Notes: a model not told the origin generated them from the sequence alone. A stretch of DNA of 64,000 nucleotides from Scortum barcoo (GCA_023238725.1 CM041548.1:17381752-17445751); one strand, 5' to 3'. Numbered from the stretch's first letter, positions 1 through 13,666 are shown. A program made the numbers and translations.

Positions 1-521
1 TGGTGATGAGACTATTGTATCAGAGCTGTGGGGGTAGAGATGAGTAATCAGCGCTCAACAGGAAAATCATAATCAAAAATTTACTAAAGTCTTTGTCGGT
101 ATTAGTTTTAATTTTGCAGTTGTGCTGAAATATATGCTGCAAATCTGGTTCCTTATCATTTCTATTTAAAGGCACTATGTGAAGATGTTTATGTGATTAT
201 TAAAATTTTTCTTATGATTATAATGGCATACATTAAGTTTTTGTTTGTACAATATTTGAACAGTCTTGGTGAAATTTGGTGCAGTCTATATGTTAATTTT
301 TTAGCACAATCTTTTTTCTGCCAGTAGGGGGCACCAAAAATGAAAAATTTCAAATTCAATCGTCATTTTCAAAATAGTGGCATCAAATTGTTCTGTTGGT
401 CCTTGACGGACTAATGCAGCTGTACTTGTCTATGTTTCTTGTACAGAGAAGCAGCTAATAAATATACCAGCAGGTCATATATTCTCTTTTGCCCTCATTG
501 TTTTTCTGTGACCTTGTTCAG
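1..521 (+). other. intron of the exostosin gene; upstream exons lie outside the window
   Basis: No coding exon is visible before the acceptor at 520-521. The stretch is AT-rich and has no recognisable repeat. Its one notable site is a CTCF-like core at 321-334, listed separately. The large 5' exons expected for an EXT1-type gene (N-terminal GT47 exostosin domain) must lie to the left of the window. Confidence 0.6.
321..334 (+). promoter_or_regulatory. CTCF-like core motif, + orientation
   Basis: CCAGTAGGGGGCAC fits every position of the vertebrate CTCF core CCASYAGRKGGCRS. A short motif match is only suggestive of binding. It lies in the exostosin intron and faces the oppositely oriented match at 61863-61876. 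Confidence 0.45.
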
Positions 522-3500
522 GCATCGGTCCAGGTCCAGAGTTCACTGCTGTCATCCATGCTGTCTCCCCATTGGTGTCCCAGTCTCAGCCCATCATGAA
601 GCTACTTCAGGTGGTCTCCAAGTCAAAATACTGCTCTCGCAGGTAAAAAAAAAAAAAAAAGAAAAAAGAAACTACTGATTAAATTAAATATGATGTAGCC
701 ACAAATGGTTCCACAAACTTGTATAGTAAAACTTTGGGATTTTGATGATATTTAAACAAAGGGACATACTTTAACCAACCCCACTGCTTGATTGATGTCA
801 GCAGCTATTTCTGATCAGTCCAATGTGTGATGATCGTATTATGTAAAAATCCTTCTTCCCCTGCTGCCACAGATCATCATTCTCTGGAACAGCGAGAAGC
901 CACCACCCAGTCGGAGCAAATGGCCTCCCATGCCCGTCCCTCTCACTGTGACAGACGGCAGGAGGAAGGTGAGGACCAGTGCCACTCACAGCTCAGGCTG
1001 AGGCCCGCTCTGACGTCTGAGTGGCAGCACGACAAACAGTTGCTCAGTCTGTTTATGCATCTCTCTCTTTCTTTCACTGCGCAGTCCTTCTCCTCGATAT
1101 GCGTGTTTCTCAGTCTTCTCTCCTATCCTTGTACATCTGACATGTCCACTGATCCGTGCGGCGTTCGCTTTCATAAATGTCACTCACTCTCAACATTTCT
1201 TCTCCGTCTCCCTTTCACTCTCTGTCTTCTTTTTTATAAGATCCCATGGAAAAATCTATAGTGATTCACTCATCTCAGTCACTCGGCTTGATTTACTGTA
1301 ATATGATCATCTCTCTCTCTAATTCTCAGAGTATCTCCGAGCACGGGCAAGACAACATATAGCCCACAGTAAGATTTACTACTGTATTTCTTTTTCAGAC
1401 CACCAGTCGGTTCCTACCTCATGTTGCCATAGAGACAGAAGCAGTGCTGAGTCTGGATGAGGATACAGTCCTGCTGACCAGTGAGGTGTGTGCGTACACT
1501 TGTTAGTAATAAATGCACAGCAGAACTGTACCAAAAAAAAAAAAAAAAATCAATATTCCTGAGCAAAGTTGTGACAGTGTGTAAGTGTTCCACGTCTGTA
1601 CTGTGCAGGTGAACTTTGCCTTCTTGGTGTGGCGGAGCTTCCCTGAGCGGATCGTGGGCTACCCTCCCCGGAGCCACTTCTGGGATCCCCTGAAGCGTGC
1701 CTGGGGCTACACCTCTAAATGGACCAACGACTACTCCATCGTCCTGACTGGAGCTGCCTTCTACCACAGGTACACCGGCAGACTGTGGCAAAACTGAGCA
1801 GAAAATGCCATATAGAGGAGCACAAGTGTCTGTAACGAATTCACCTGCAATACGTCCAATACTTGTTGAGATCTTCGAGTTTGAACTGAGCAACCGGCCA
1901 ACACTGCCATCACTACAGCCACAACACAGGCAGAAAATGCCATTTAGACCTACATGATTTGATCAAATCTGTTTTCATTATGGACTTAAAACAACATACA
2001 TAATGTGCACGCACACCTACGTCTAGATATCCGCATGCATACTCGACATTCATTATGCAACTGAGATCAAACCAGACTGCCTATTTGGAGATCAACAGCA
2101 GAAAAACAACTGCAGCAGCAGCAGTGGCGGCGGCGGCAGCAGCAAACATGACATGAATCTCAACATGAAACGCAAAACGGGACAATCTGACAGAAAGAAA
2201 TATTATGGAGGATAATCGTGTGTGTGTGTGAGTGTGTGTGTGAGCGAGAGGGAAAAGCAGAGGGTGAATTACTCAGGGATTACTTCAAGCAGTTTGATGA
2301 ATTCGAAAAAGCCTGAGGTCGATATGTGCAAAGGCAGCGCGATGTGAGCCCTTATATAGAATGAATGTAATTACTCCACAAGCAGGGTACTGGATATCTG
2401 TAGAAATATTGCGACAGTTTGAGACAAACTGGTTATTTTGTCAGCAGTTTCTATGAAAACACATTTTTGTCGCGCTATCAATCCTAGCGGCGCCGTAGGT
2501 TAGGCCCACTGATATCTGCACGGCCCGCCTGCGTTACCTCAAATGAACGTTTCACCACTTAATCAGAGAAAATGACAACGGGTAGTCAGCTGAAACCTGC
2601 CTCTTTCATTGTGCTAACACTCAATTTAGTCTTTTAAATACAAATGATCTAATTACTTGCTCTATATTGTATTGAGGAAAAAAAAGGGATGTGGCAGCAA
2701 ACCAAATGGCTTTTTCACAATTGGGCTCCTTTGCAAAAAAAAAAAAATCCAGAAAACACATGCAGCAACAGCTCACATTTAGTTAATTGCGGTTAATTTG
2801 AGTTCCTAGCCTCAATTAAACCATATTTTAAAAAGAAGACAGTGACAGGTGCTAAGTCTTACAAATGCGATGCAAAAATTACCAGCTGAACAGACAAACG
2901 CCCCTCCAAAATCTCCAGTCCTGAATGCCGGAGGAGTGGAGAACATGTGCGATGTACCACAGGGGTCGAGTCTGGCGTGCACTATTAATATCAAATCCCA
3001 CCGGCAGTCAAATGGTAAACGTGTCCCAGATACATATCATCAACATACATCACGCCATCTAGTCTTCTTTCCCGTAGACGTTATCATGTCTGCTGCCACA
3101 CAGGTGCTGGCTGTGTGGCCCTCCTCCGCCTGTGATACACTGCGCAGAGATCTCTTTATGCGATGTGATTTAACCTTTTTATTCTAGGCGTTGAGCCGAC
3201 ATCTAGAGAGAATTTACTGTGCTGTGTGAGTGCAAATACAAGAGGCTAAGATTGTGATTAACATCAGGTTTCGCACTGATGTGATAAATTATTCTTGCGT
3301 GAGGAATAATAGCTTAATGTGTAATAGAGGTGCGAGGTGAAAAAGAACATCTTTTTTTTTTAATCATACTTTTTCTACATCTATAAATATCGTGGAGTTT
3401 TATAATATAACAGTTTATAATGAGTTTATGTGTGTTGTGTGTTCCTGCTGTGGACTAACACAGCAGCTGTGGGAATTGAACCGGTGATCTTTGTGCTGAT

Positions 3501-4082
3501 TATTGGAAGTGATTAGCGATTACTAAGGTGGATCCAGTGTCCTCTTTATCTCCAGCTTGTTTGCTCTCATTAAGAATATTCTGAATACAAATGTCCAATT
3601 TTAATACAAATATAAACACACTTTCATCTTTTCCACAGGTACTACCACTACCTGTTCTCCCACTACCTGCCCCAGTCTCTAAGGACTCTGGTGGATCGCA
3701 CCTCCAACTGTGAGGACATCCTGATGAACTTCCTGGTCTCTGCTGTGACCCACCTGCCACCGATCAAAGTGGCTCAAAGGAAGCAGTATAAAGAGTTGCC
3801 CGGTCCACAGGTAGGCGGTGGTTTTGTCTCTCCCGCTCATGTTTCACGCCGTCTGGTTTGTTCCGGGTGGTAAATGAGTCTTGTTCTACCTCGCAGGGTA
3901 CAAAGAGCGTCCCCTGGGCCAACCCGGAGCACTTCAACCAGAGGCAGGAGTGCGTCAACACTTTCGCCAACTGGTTTGGCTACATGCCTCTGGTCCACTC
4001 TCAGTTTCGCCTGGACCCCGTGCTCTTCAAAGATCAAGTGTCTGTCCTCCGCAAGAAGTACAAAGACCTGGAGAGAGCGTGA
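522..4082 (+). CDS. ext1: EXT1-type exostosin glycosyltransferase, 3' part (last six coding exons)
   Basis: Family role: a Golgi/ER type II membrane glycosyltransferase that elongates heparan sulfate by adding alternating GlcNAc and glucuronic acid. Inferred exons are 522-642, 873-968, 1399-1485, 1609-1769, 3639-3810 and 3897-4082 (TGA stop). They encode the C-terminal GT64 domain. Seen: VIHAVSPLVSQSQP, the metal-binding DxD motif (D-E-D, codons 1456-1464) in LSLDEDTVL, FPERIVGYPPRSHFWD, GYTSKWTNDYSIVLTGAA, NCEDILMNFLVSAVT and the ending LDPVLFKDQVSVLRKKY. This resembles EXT1 much more than EXTL2 or EXTL3. The neighbouring med30 also fits EXT1 (human EXT1-MED30 on 8q24), but EXTL1 or a fish-specific third ext1 copy (ext1c) cannot be excluded. 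Phases agree at every junction except 642/873, where two bases are surplus (see findings). The gene is 5'-truncated by the window edge. Confidence 0.88.
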
Positions 4083-4655
4083 AAAGGGACGGGCAAGCTG
4101 GACGGGAGAGGCCAGGAAGCATCGAGGTCTGGTCGAGTGGCCTTTTGGACTGACAGATGGACCAATGAGAGGTGGACTGTCAAGACGGGATACTCGAGAC
4201 TGTGTGGTCCGTTTGTGACGTGGACAATCAGCAGACAGACCCTGGTGGACTGATCTGGACTATATACATATAAACAAGAAGAGAAAAGGGGCCTATAAAA
4301 GTTCAAAAGCAGCTTAAAATGATTCTCCTTCCTCCACAAGTCTAGTGAGATGAGGAGGAGGAAATTCAGGGGGCCTTGAGTGAGTCCCTGTGACTGGGCC
4401 TCACACTGAGAAAGGACAATCTAAAAAAAAAAAAATTAAAAGGGAACGCGTGTGAACACTTCAGATGTCAGTGCTATTGCTGTGACAATGAGAAAGGAAT
4501 GGCTGTCTCACGCCAGAAGCACCCGAGGGACTGGTATTGGTGCCATGTCAATGTGCGTCTCAGCATTACTGTGCAGGGACTGTTGCCATGGAAACAGATC
4601 ATTTCACATCAAGATGCTAACCGTAAAACCAATAAAGTGATTTATAAATGCAAAC
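4083..4655 (+). other. 3' UTR of the exostosin gene with poly(A) signal
   Basis: Non-coding sequence follows the TGA at 4080-4082. A canonical AATAAA at 4631-4636 is followed by T-rich sequence at 4672-4690, so cleavage probably falls near 4650. Confidence 0.65.
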
Positions 4656-4659
4656 TCAT

Positions 4660-5650
4660 GGCGGTGCACAAAGTTTTTTTCTTTTTTTTAACCTTACTTT
4701 GCATACACCCCCTATTCAAAAAAAAAAAAAAAAACCTTTCAGCTTCCTTGTCATACATTTCAAGATCAGGCAAATTTGGATGCTGTAATTCCATATGTAC
4801 AAGGAAGTCAACAGGGAATAATAACAATCATCACCCTTTTTTGTGAAAATGTGAAAAAGTAAATTATTTTCTCAATTATTCAGTTAACAGTTTGGTCTAT
4901 AAAATGTCAGAAAACAATGTCAAGTGTCTTAACTCAAAAGTCTGAAATCCATCACAGATCACTGAGAAAAACCAGCAAACTGGTCAACTGGTCACATTTA
5001 AGAGGCTGGAACAAGTCAATTTTCAGCAATTTGCTAAAAAAAATGATTTATCAGTTCTAAAGTTGTTTGCAAATGTAATTTTCTGTCTGCTGACTAATCA
5101 TTTAAATTTTACTCTTAACCAAATGTTGTCCTACTTTCTATTTCCACAATCACCAGGAGTCTACTTCATATTGTGTAAACACATCACACAAACTGAGACC
5201 AGCACTTTTTCCTATCCGATAGGTTCACTGATAATTTGTGCCATGTAGCGTGCCCTTGCTTACACAGCTGAAATCCTGGGATTGTATTTTTCCAGCAATC
5301 AAATTAATGTTGAAACCTTTTGAGCATATTGAATTAGCAGTGAAATGATTTTAAATACATCAGTGAAAAGCGCTGCCCAATCAGGGACTCTCATTCTCTG
5401 ATGACGTGTTGCAGTGTAGGAGCTCTACACTTCGAGTCCCTGGTGTGTAAAGAAAGATGAATACAAAGGGTCGTGGTCAGAATATGCATCATGACGTGTC
5501 AGTGGATGTGCCTTGATGTACTTACATATCGTCTCAATTGTAAATGATCGCAGCCCTCGGGGTTGCAACTGGCACAGCCGAGCACACGCTGCACAGACTG
5601 AGCCGTCCAGTCTCGTAATTTAGACGCAGGATTCGAAAGTATATGTTTGG
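4660..5650. other. intergenic stretch between two converging genes
   Basis: About 1 kb between the 3' ends of the exostosin gene (+) and med30 (-). It is AT-rich with an A-run at 4718-4734. I see no exon with splice signals, no RNA gene and no clear transposon. Confidence 0.5.
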
Positions 5651-5672
5651 AAATTTTGTTTTAAAAAAAAAA

Positions 5673-6558
5673 TTTATTCCATACAAAACAGAAATGACCC
5701 AGTAAGCCTACCTTTTGTCCCACGGTTTACAAAAATAAATTCACAGGCAAGCGAGTCTTAACGCCCTCAGGGTAAACAGGTGTGTCGTCTAGCACTCAGG
5801 AAGCTAATCTCATTAAGGACATGCACACACACACACACACTTACACACACACACACACTTATGTACAAAGCACCTGAGATACATAGCTGCCAAGGGGCTA
5901 ATTTGAATTCTGAACCCACTGTGTTTTTACAACTGACAGAGCATAATAAGGGCAATTGTTCCCATTGTAAACACAGTCGTGAGATAAGCTTCTGCGCTTT
6001 CTGGAAGAATTACCCGCGATGGATTCAAGTCTGTCTGGTGTCGAGTCGGCACCTGGGGGCAAAACACCATGAATTCGGTGTTATAAGAATTTTTTTTTTG
6101 TTTTTACCTGAGGCATTACAGGTTTTGACTCATTATTTAAACAGCACGGAAACAGGGATCCATAACTTATATGAATAAACAGAATGACAAAATAACAGAG
6201 TACTTGGCAAAGAAAGGAGTTGTCAGCTGCCTTGTACAAAAAAAAAACAATCCAAAATTATTCTTGTAGCTGGGGTGTATCAGGTTGACACAAGCTTTTT
6301 TAACTTTCATCCTACCTCATTACTTTTTTCCCCTCAAACAACTTCAGTATAATACAGAATAGACAGAAGTTCTTAGGCGAACTGTGAGCTTCAGTGATGA
6401 AGTGCCAACGCAAAGAAGGCGTACCAAAGTGGAAGGTCCCATATTCAGAATCCAAACATAAATTCCCTCATTTCATCTGGTGTTTCTGCCGTTACTCAGT
6501 CCTTGCATCTGTGTTGGAATGCACCTCTTACAAAAAGGGAGCCAGTCCGGTGGAGCCG
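5673..6558 (-). other. probable med30 3' UTR
   Basis: Downstream of the med30 stop on the minus strand. The first clear AATAAA on that strand is at 5673-5678 (plus strand TTTATT), which implies a 3' UTR of about 0.9 kb. It includes the CA microsatellite at 5823-5859. This end is inferred from the signal only. Confidence 0.4.
5823..5859. repeat. CA/AC dinucleotide microsatellite
   Basis: Two blocks of AC repeats separated by a short TT interruption, in the presumed med30 3' UTR. Confidence 0.9.
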
Positions 6559-9500
6559 TCATTTCCTGAGCGTCAGCATGGCGTTGACGTCCCACAGCAG
6601 GTTCCTCATCTGATCCATCAGAACCTTCATCTCCTGGTTCTTCTGGCGGACTTTCTGCAGGGGAACCATGAGACACGTAGCATCCATCAGTAAAACTCTA
6701 AAAGCGCATGAGCCAAAGCTTTATCGTTTACAATCTAGTTTCTAGTTCACTCTCTATTAGGCTCGGGTGGTATCAAGGTTTTACTGTAAGTCAGCGTATT
6801 TCGAAATCCCACAGGTATGATTTTCAACACCATCAAAAATACAGACACTCCACTTTCTATTAACTTGATGTAGAGAAACTGTGTTGAGGTGATGCACTGT
6901 AGTGCACAGCAGGCGCCAGCGGTCTGCCACCACCCGCACATCGTCTCTGCTCAGCCCGCTGATGTGTTGTTATAGAGGAAAGGCGCTCACAGCCTGAAAT
7001 TAAGTTGACTCACCCACCAAGGGAATTGGTAGGTGTTAATTTCAGAGTCTGACGGCACTTATTTACTATCTATTCATTAATCTATGAGTCATGAGAATTT
7101 GTACCAGTATGACTCCTCTAAGTGGGTTATTGCATATTGCATCTTACAATGATTTCTATCACCAGAAGGATTAGCTTTTATGGGGTTTTTGTTTGTTTGT
7201 TTTTTTACACAAATATCATCATATACCACATATGTAGGGTATGAAAAAAACAGATCCCACCCAAGCCTTCTAGTTGAGCCTTATATATGAATATACCTGC
7301 TGGAGGATTTTGAGCGAGAAAAGACACTTTTCACTGGTTTACTACTAGTGTTGTTGATAACAACAAACCTCTCAGTTTGCCTCAGGCAAGTTTACAACTA
7401 CTGTGCCACTAGCTGCCTGGTGGCAATTTCCAAACCTACCTGAAATCTTCATCCTTCAGGAATATCTAATGTTTACACAAACAACACCGTGATTTTTTTG
7501 TAACATTTACTTAAGCTTCACGTGATCCGTGGTTTCTGCACGACACCCGTGCCACCCAGGGGCACCCGTGGTCTGTGTCTGCACTGCCACCTAGAGGTAT
7601 TTGCAGGGGACTTTCAAAGTGAAATGTTTTGTTTTGCTTTGTGTTCTTTCAAAGCCTTCTGAACGGGAAGACCACTTTCAGAAAATGAAAAATGTAGTAG
7701 CAGTAGTAATATTGTGTCACCCAAGTATATTAATATTATTTAAGAAGTTGACTTTAAGTGATCTTTTTATTTTTTTATCACTTAAATATCTGGCAATATG
7801 AGTCATATTCCACCAATTTGTGTCATTCACAGCATGCATTTTATTTATTATCACTAAAAAATACATGCTGTAAAGTTTAAGGTTTACTGCAGAATAACAC
7901 ATAACTTTATTCCGATCTAACAACAGCACTGGGAGATGTAACTGTCACTACCTCACTTCCTCCCATTCAGATAATAGGTGTGAATTAATAGCTAATTATT
8001 ACTTGCGACAAAAGGAAAACAGTAACACACCTCTAGGACCTCTTTTCTCTCCTGGATGACAGCAGGACTGCAGGGCTCCACTTTGACAGAAACTAGCTCC
8101 TCCCCAACATATGGCACAAGCTGAGGACACAAAATACATACAAAATAGTTTTTTCCCTCCACTACTGCTGAAAGAGGTTTGATACTGAAAGAAGACAGAA
8201 GACAAAGGATACACTGACACTCCAAATCCATTAAATCAGGACCAAAGGACATAAAGGGTACATGTCCTTTTCAGTGTTTTCAAGCTGTATTTATCTCTTT
8301 TTTTCCCTTCAAAAAGCTGACTATTTGAGAAAAGCAGACTTTTAGGACTCTTCCTGACCTCTGCTGGGCCCTCCTGCAGGTCCGAGGTCATCTCCACGCA
8401 GCGTTCGTACAGGAGCCGGAGCTTTCTGAACAGGAGGGCGAGCTGCCGTAGGTGCTCCTGGAGCTTCCCGAAGCGGTCCTGGTACATCGCCTGGCTCTGG
8501 GTCACACCGTTAGGAAGCTACAACAAAGACATGCAGCGCCGCTCATCAGTTTAAGGGGCGCCATTTTGGTTGGGATGGTAGTGTAATAACAAGACAGGCA
8601 GATAATGACATTAATAGGAAAACAGTATACACGATTCTTTTTGTGTTTACGCTCAATTTCCTGTTAGGTAAACAGTTGATACTTTGAGACACCGTCCAGA
8701 CTTTCCCTTTCACCTTGGTTTTTATGCTGTATTAGATATAAGTGCATGAGGATGGTAAAATGCATGACAAGACAGTTTTTGAGTCCATAGTCCTGATGCT
8801 GCTGTTTTGCTCTGACAGTTTTCAGTGCAGTAAAAAAGAAAGGAAAAAAAAAAAGCATCGCTCAGTGTAATGGACAAGGACAAGCTGGAAGAGCTGAGCT
8901 ACACACTGAGAAACACAGAGAGAGACAATTAGAGACACAGATCAGGTGGAGATGGAGGGATGAGTAAGACAGATGCTGACAAGCATGCCAAGCAGATATG
9001 CCAGAAAGGAGGACGGGACAAATGCAGACTGACAGACAACAGAGGAACCCTGTAAGCTGGAAAAACAGAAGCCACTCGGATAACATCCGCATACACCTCA
9101 CTGGAGACAGCAAAGGCCAGATCGCAGTAGACTTGATTACGTTTTCCTATAGTAGCTGCTGTAAGACCTCCCAGAAAATAAGTTATGGCATTTTGTAAAG
9201 CTAAACTAAAACTGTGAATGATAGCAGAAAAGTACTGATGTTTAATTTTCTGTCCCGCTCATCTATGTAGGTAGGGGGGAACTAAACTGGTGCTGACGTC
9301 AGTCAGTTACTTCAATGACAGAAAAAACTATTTCAATAATCTTTTAAATGCCAAAGTTTGTAGGTAATATATTTTTTAAATGAATCTTGCTTTTCAGATA
9401 AAATAACCAACTGCAAAATGACAGGGTCGGCTCCTGAATTTGAAACTTGATGATGGCTGATTATTTTCCAGAAACTTTCTAGACTAAATAATAATTAATC

Positions 9501-10189
9501 AATTATTCTAAACAGTAATGTTTAAGTTTAAGAGGGTGAATTGAAACTGCGCAAAATCTGCTGAAGAGAACTGTGTGATATGATCGAAAGCACAAGGACA
9601 AGCCAATAAGTTGACCTTGAGTTGCGATTGTTTTGCCAAACTATCCAGATAAGTAGATAAGTGATGAAAATAAGGTGTGACTAGATAAAGCATTGCTTTT
9701 CAATATAATGCAGTCCAATGCAAGAGAAAGACTCCCTACATACTGACACATACTAACTCAATTCAACACCTCTCTTTCAATAAAATGTATTTGTTTGGAT
9801 TGTATTATACTACAAATATGTGCCTGATAATCTGGTAAGTCTGTGTCCTGGACCAGTGAATCAGTCAATCATTATAAACAGTGGCTCCTACAAAATAAGA
9901 GAAAGTCTGTAACACTGATAATTCGGTGTCCAACAACACATCATCTTCATCTGTCCAAAAGTACCTGAGTAGCTCGTGTGATCTGGAAAATCTCCATTGT
10001 CCGAGTGACAATGTCCTGGACGGTCTCCTGTCCGATCCGGCAGAGGAACACAGGGGAGATCTCTCTCAGGGCTCCCTGAGGGGGCATCTGCTGCTGCCCT
10101 GGGGCAGAGGCACCACCGGGGGGCAGGTGGGGCTGCTGCTGGGGGGGCATCCCGGCCATCCCCGGCTTCTGAGGTAACGAGGCTGCCAT
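6559..10189 (-). CDS. med30: Mediator complex subunit 30 (MED30), complete
   Basis: Family role: a metazoan-specific subunit of Mediator, the nuclear bridge between transcription factors and RNA polymerase II. Inferred coding exons are 10189-9965, 8517-8359, 8120-8031 and 6654-6559, all joined in phase 0, giving about 189 aa (human protein about 178). The N-terminus is Pro/Gln/Gly-rich (MPPQQQPHLPPGG). Then come the family hallmarks CRIGQETVQDIV and RTMEIFQ, the helical FGKLQEHLRQL and LLFRKLRLLYERC, and a C-terminal coiled coil with QKNQEMKVLMDQMRNLLWD and NAMLTLRK. The start is the ATG at 10189, nine bases inside its exon. A separate 5' UTR exon ends with a donor at 10525. It is tail-to-tail with the exostosin gene, matching the EXT1-MED30 neighbourhood. 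Confidence 0.93.
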
Positions 10190-10524
10190 CACACAAATCT
10201 GTAGGAACGAAAAAAACACATAAGAGCGACAGCCTGATGAAAATAAAGTAGTCCGAACTTCACGTGTTGATGCTAGTTCATCTGATTTACTGAGTGATAA
10301 AGTTCATATTTTATGAATAACGTTAATATAAATAAACTGATATTCCTAAAACAAAAACCACATGGTCAAAACTTCTTTTTTTCGTCTCTCTTAATTAAAT
10401 GTAGTTAAGAAACGCGGCGTCTTACTGACAAAAGCTAATGTTGGCTAATGCAAACACTCATACTGAGTAAAGCTAGTTAGCATGCTAGCTAGTTAGCTGG
10501 CGGCAAATGCAGAAAACCGCTTAC

Positions 10525-10720
10525 CTAAACGAACTTACGCCGGGTAGATGCCGTCTAAATCTTTCCGAATTTTCTATATTAACTGCGAAAAATACAGCCC
10601 TCTTATTTATTGTTTTAAATAAGACATAATGTTGATTTCTACTGATGTCTTTCACAGAGCTCGGCACCTTATTGTTTTCATTGCGTCACTTCCGGGCGGA
10701 GCACAATTCTCACCACTAGA
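10525..10720 (-). promoter_or_regulatory. med30 5' UTR exon and promoter region
   Basis: On the minus strand a non-coding exon ends with AG/gtaagc at 10525/10524. Upstream, near 10683-10697, is CCGGAAGTGACGC, an ETS site overlapping a CRE/ATF-like half site. This is typical of TATA-less housekeeping promoters. The transcription start is probably near 10650-10690. A CTCF-like match with one mismatch (CCACTAGATGGCGA, 10713-10726) lies immediately upstream. Confidence 0.55.
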
Positions 10721-12911
10721 TGGCGACAGATGTTTTCTCATTAAATGTATAATAAACAGCAAACAATAATAATAAGGTGAATATAGTAATATTCACATCC
10801 TTTACATAAGCAGAAGTAATACCAACACATTGTAAAAACACTGCAAAAATCCTGCATTCACAAGTTTTCTTAGTAAAAGTGTTATCAGTGGTACTATTAT
10901 CAGAGTATGTAGCCTCCTAACAGTGTTTTATCATTACATCATTGCATTGTTGGATCAATATTATTGAGGAATTAATGTGTAAGCAGCATTTTAGTACTGT
11001 AGTTAGTCAACGTGGAGCTACTTTTAACGTGAATATACACAGCAGAGTTGGGCAGTTTAATCGTTTTAAAAGTTTTATCAATCTTGTTTGTAAAAAAGTA
11101 TAAAGTAACACAAATTAGAAACACACAACAAATGCAAAGGACAACTAGCTCAGTAAAGAGTACAGTAAATATGTAAATGTACTTTCATCCTTGCTTATAA
11201 CATAATTTTGAATATTTTTGAAAAGAGAAGGAATCATTTCAATAATATAAGTGAATAAATATCAGTCATTAGATATCATTGCGAGGCTATATTTTAGATA
11301 AAATGGAAAATACTGTCATATAAAGAGGCATATAAAATGAAAAAAAATTTGAAACTAAACATCTTCTCATTCCCAAATCACATTAAATGTAATCCATGTC
11401 CCAGTAGACAAATTAAATTGCTCTTTCATAAAGAGTTTAGTGACGACAATGCTGTAGTTATATAACCACTGAATTCATTTACCCTACTGTGGGATGTTTT
11501 TTGTCAACCTGTCCCATCTACTTAGACATACCAAGGTATCTTTACACAGGACTAAAGGCACCTTTTCATAGAGTAATGTGTAGAAACTATATAAACCCAG
11601 CCTAGACTTTTGAAGGCTAAGTGAAGGTCATACGAGTGAGATTTGTTTTCTTTGATGCCGGGCCAGACCAGTGAGATTCACGGTTTGCAAATCATTCACC
11701 CGTCATGCATTCACCTGATTTGTTAAATCTCTGTGGTTGGCTTGGTCCTTGGTTTACATAAGATCAAAGGTCGAACTCCTTGTGACGTGGAAGAAAGTTT
11801 TAAGGAAGTACATTTTGTTTTTTTATGTGGTGTGGCTTGTAGTTCAAGAAAGGCTTTGTTGCTTATCGACCATGATTAAATGATAGATATCAGGTATCAT
11901 TCCTATGTGTCTAAGAAAAAACCTCTATACTTCCTCCTCCAGGAATAGATGAGATTTAGTGTGTAGAGAAATGGGCAAGAGCAGAAGTAAAAAAAAAAAT
12001 CAATACTTTTACTGCTTGTCACTGCAGTAAACCGCCCGTATCGAGTCTTGTCCCTGAACTGACAGGAGGTTTCCACTCTGCTCCCTGGATTTGTGTTTGT
12101 TCTTCGCTATTTTCATAATAGTTTTTTGTGCTCGCTGTGAAACCTCAGCTTAGCACTGCAAGAGGGAGATTTGGTTTGCACGCAGGCATCATCGAGAAAG
12201 GTCACATGAACGCACGGATGACGTATGATGTAGGGGTAGTCAAAAGTCAAAGACTGAAGCGTGTTTGATATGTTTTAAAATATTTTGACTTGACATATTT
12301 ATTATAATTATGTTCACAGCAAAGCCTGTCCATAAACATAATGTCCAGAAAGATAGACTTTGGGTAGGGTTTGTATTTAGTTTAGCAACTAACTGTGTTC
12401 ATGGTATTGATCTACATAAGATTCTATTAATACCAAGGTAACAACAGTGAAAGTTAAAATTACACTAATGCTGTCCAGATGGCTTACTTTGCCTTTATCA
12501 CTTGTCTAAAAAAAACACCACAAAAGCTGTTTTTATTGTGCAGAGTGAAGAAAAGTGTCCAGAAAAACACATGTGTAATTTTAACCTTTGCCAATAACTG
12601 ATATTTTGTGTGTGTCCTCCATGAGGTTAATGTTTGTGACTGTGAGTGAAATGTCACAACAATTATTATATGAACTGCCATGAAATCTGGTAGACATTCA
12701 TGGTTCCCAAAGAATAAAGGTTAATTATAATAATAAGTCACCACCTGATTTTTCATCTAGCGCCATTTTCAAGTCAAAATTCTCATTAGTGCAATACTTT
12801 ATTTATATTTATGACCAAATACCTGCAAAACTAGTGGAATTCTCCTCAGCCTCAGCTATACTTTGTATGTAGTGTGCTTGCATCCTAAACTAAGATGACA
12901 AACATGGTAAA

Positions 12912-12947
12912 CATTATACCTGCCATACATGTATGGCAGGTATAATG
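12912..12947. repeat. perfect 36-bp palindrome
   Basis: The left half CATTATACCTGCCATACA is followed directly by its exact reverse complement, with no spacer. Pairing stops at both outer flanks. It could form a cruciform or be a footprint of a short inverted-repeat element. Confidence 0.9.
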
Positions 12948-13664
12948 CATTGTAGTGAAATGAGCATTTAGCATTAAATACAACCTAACAGAGCTGTCAG
13001 CCTGGCTTGTTTATTCTTGTTCAGGGTTATACCACAGGATGAAAACCAGCAACGTAATCTGTGGTCAAAGTTTTCATCTTTTACCACCAGCATATTCACA
13101 AGCAATTCTGCATATAAGACATATAAGAATGATTCTTTTATCACCTGTTCACCTGTTATTTTTACAACAGGTCCAAAGTTTTGCTATTTTTAACATCACG
13201 GGAATGAGACTGTCTTTCCGAGTAGTAAATGAAATGTTTGCAGGACTCCTCCTCCTTCCAGTGTTACCTTATCTTTATGGGTGATTTACATGAACCTACT
13301 GAGGCAATAAAACTTCACATGATTCAATCACCAACTGTCATCAGATAAGACACATTGCACAGAAGGGACCAATTTGATGTTTCACATAAAAAAAATCAGA
13401 GCGAAACAAGGGAGACGCTGCGCTGTAATGTTTAACTCGTGAGCTAGTCTAAAACAGAAGTAAGTAATTGCTTTAGTGTCCGGTAGCACTGAAGAAACCT
13501 GAGATGAAATAGGGCACTGGGCTATCTGAGAGACATGTCATGGTGCCAGAAATGCCTGACTCCAGGAAACACACGGCACAGCGATCAAGCGGTTGATAAA
13601 GTGCCACAAAGGCCTGGCTGTGCGAGACAAGTTTGTTTCCTGTTTAATCTGTTTAATCCATCTT

Positions 13665-13666
13665 CA

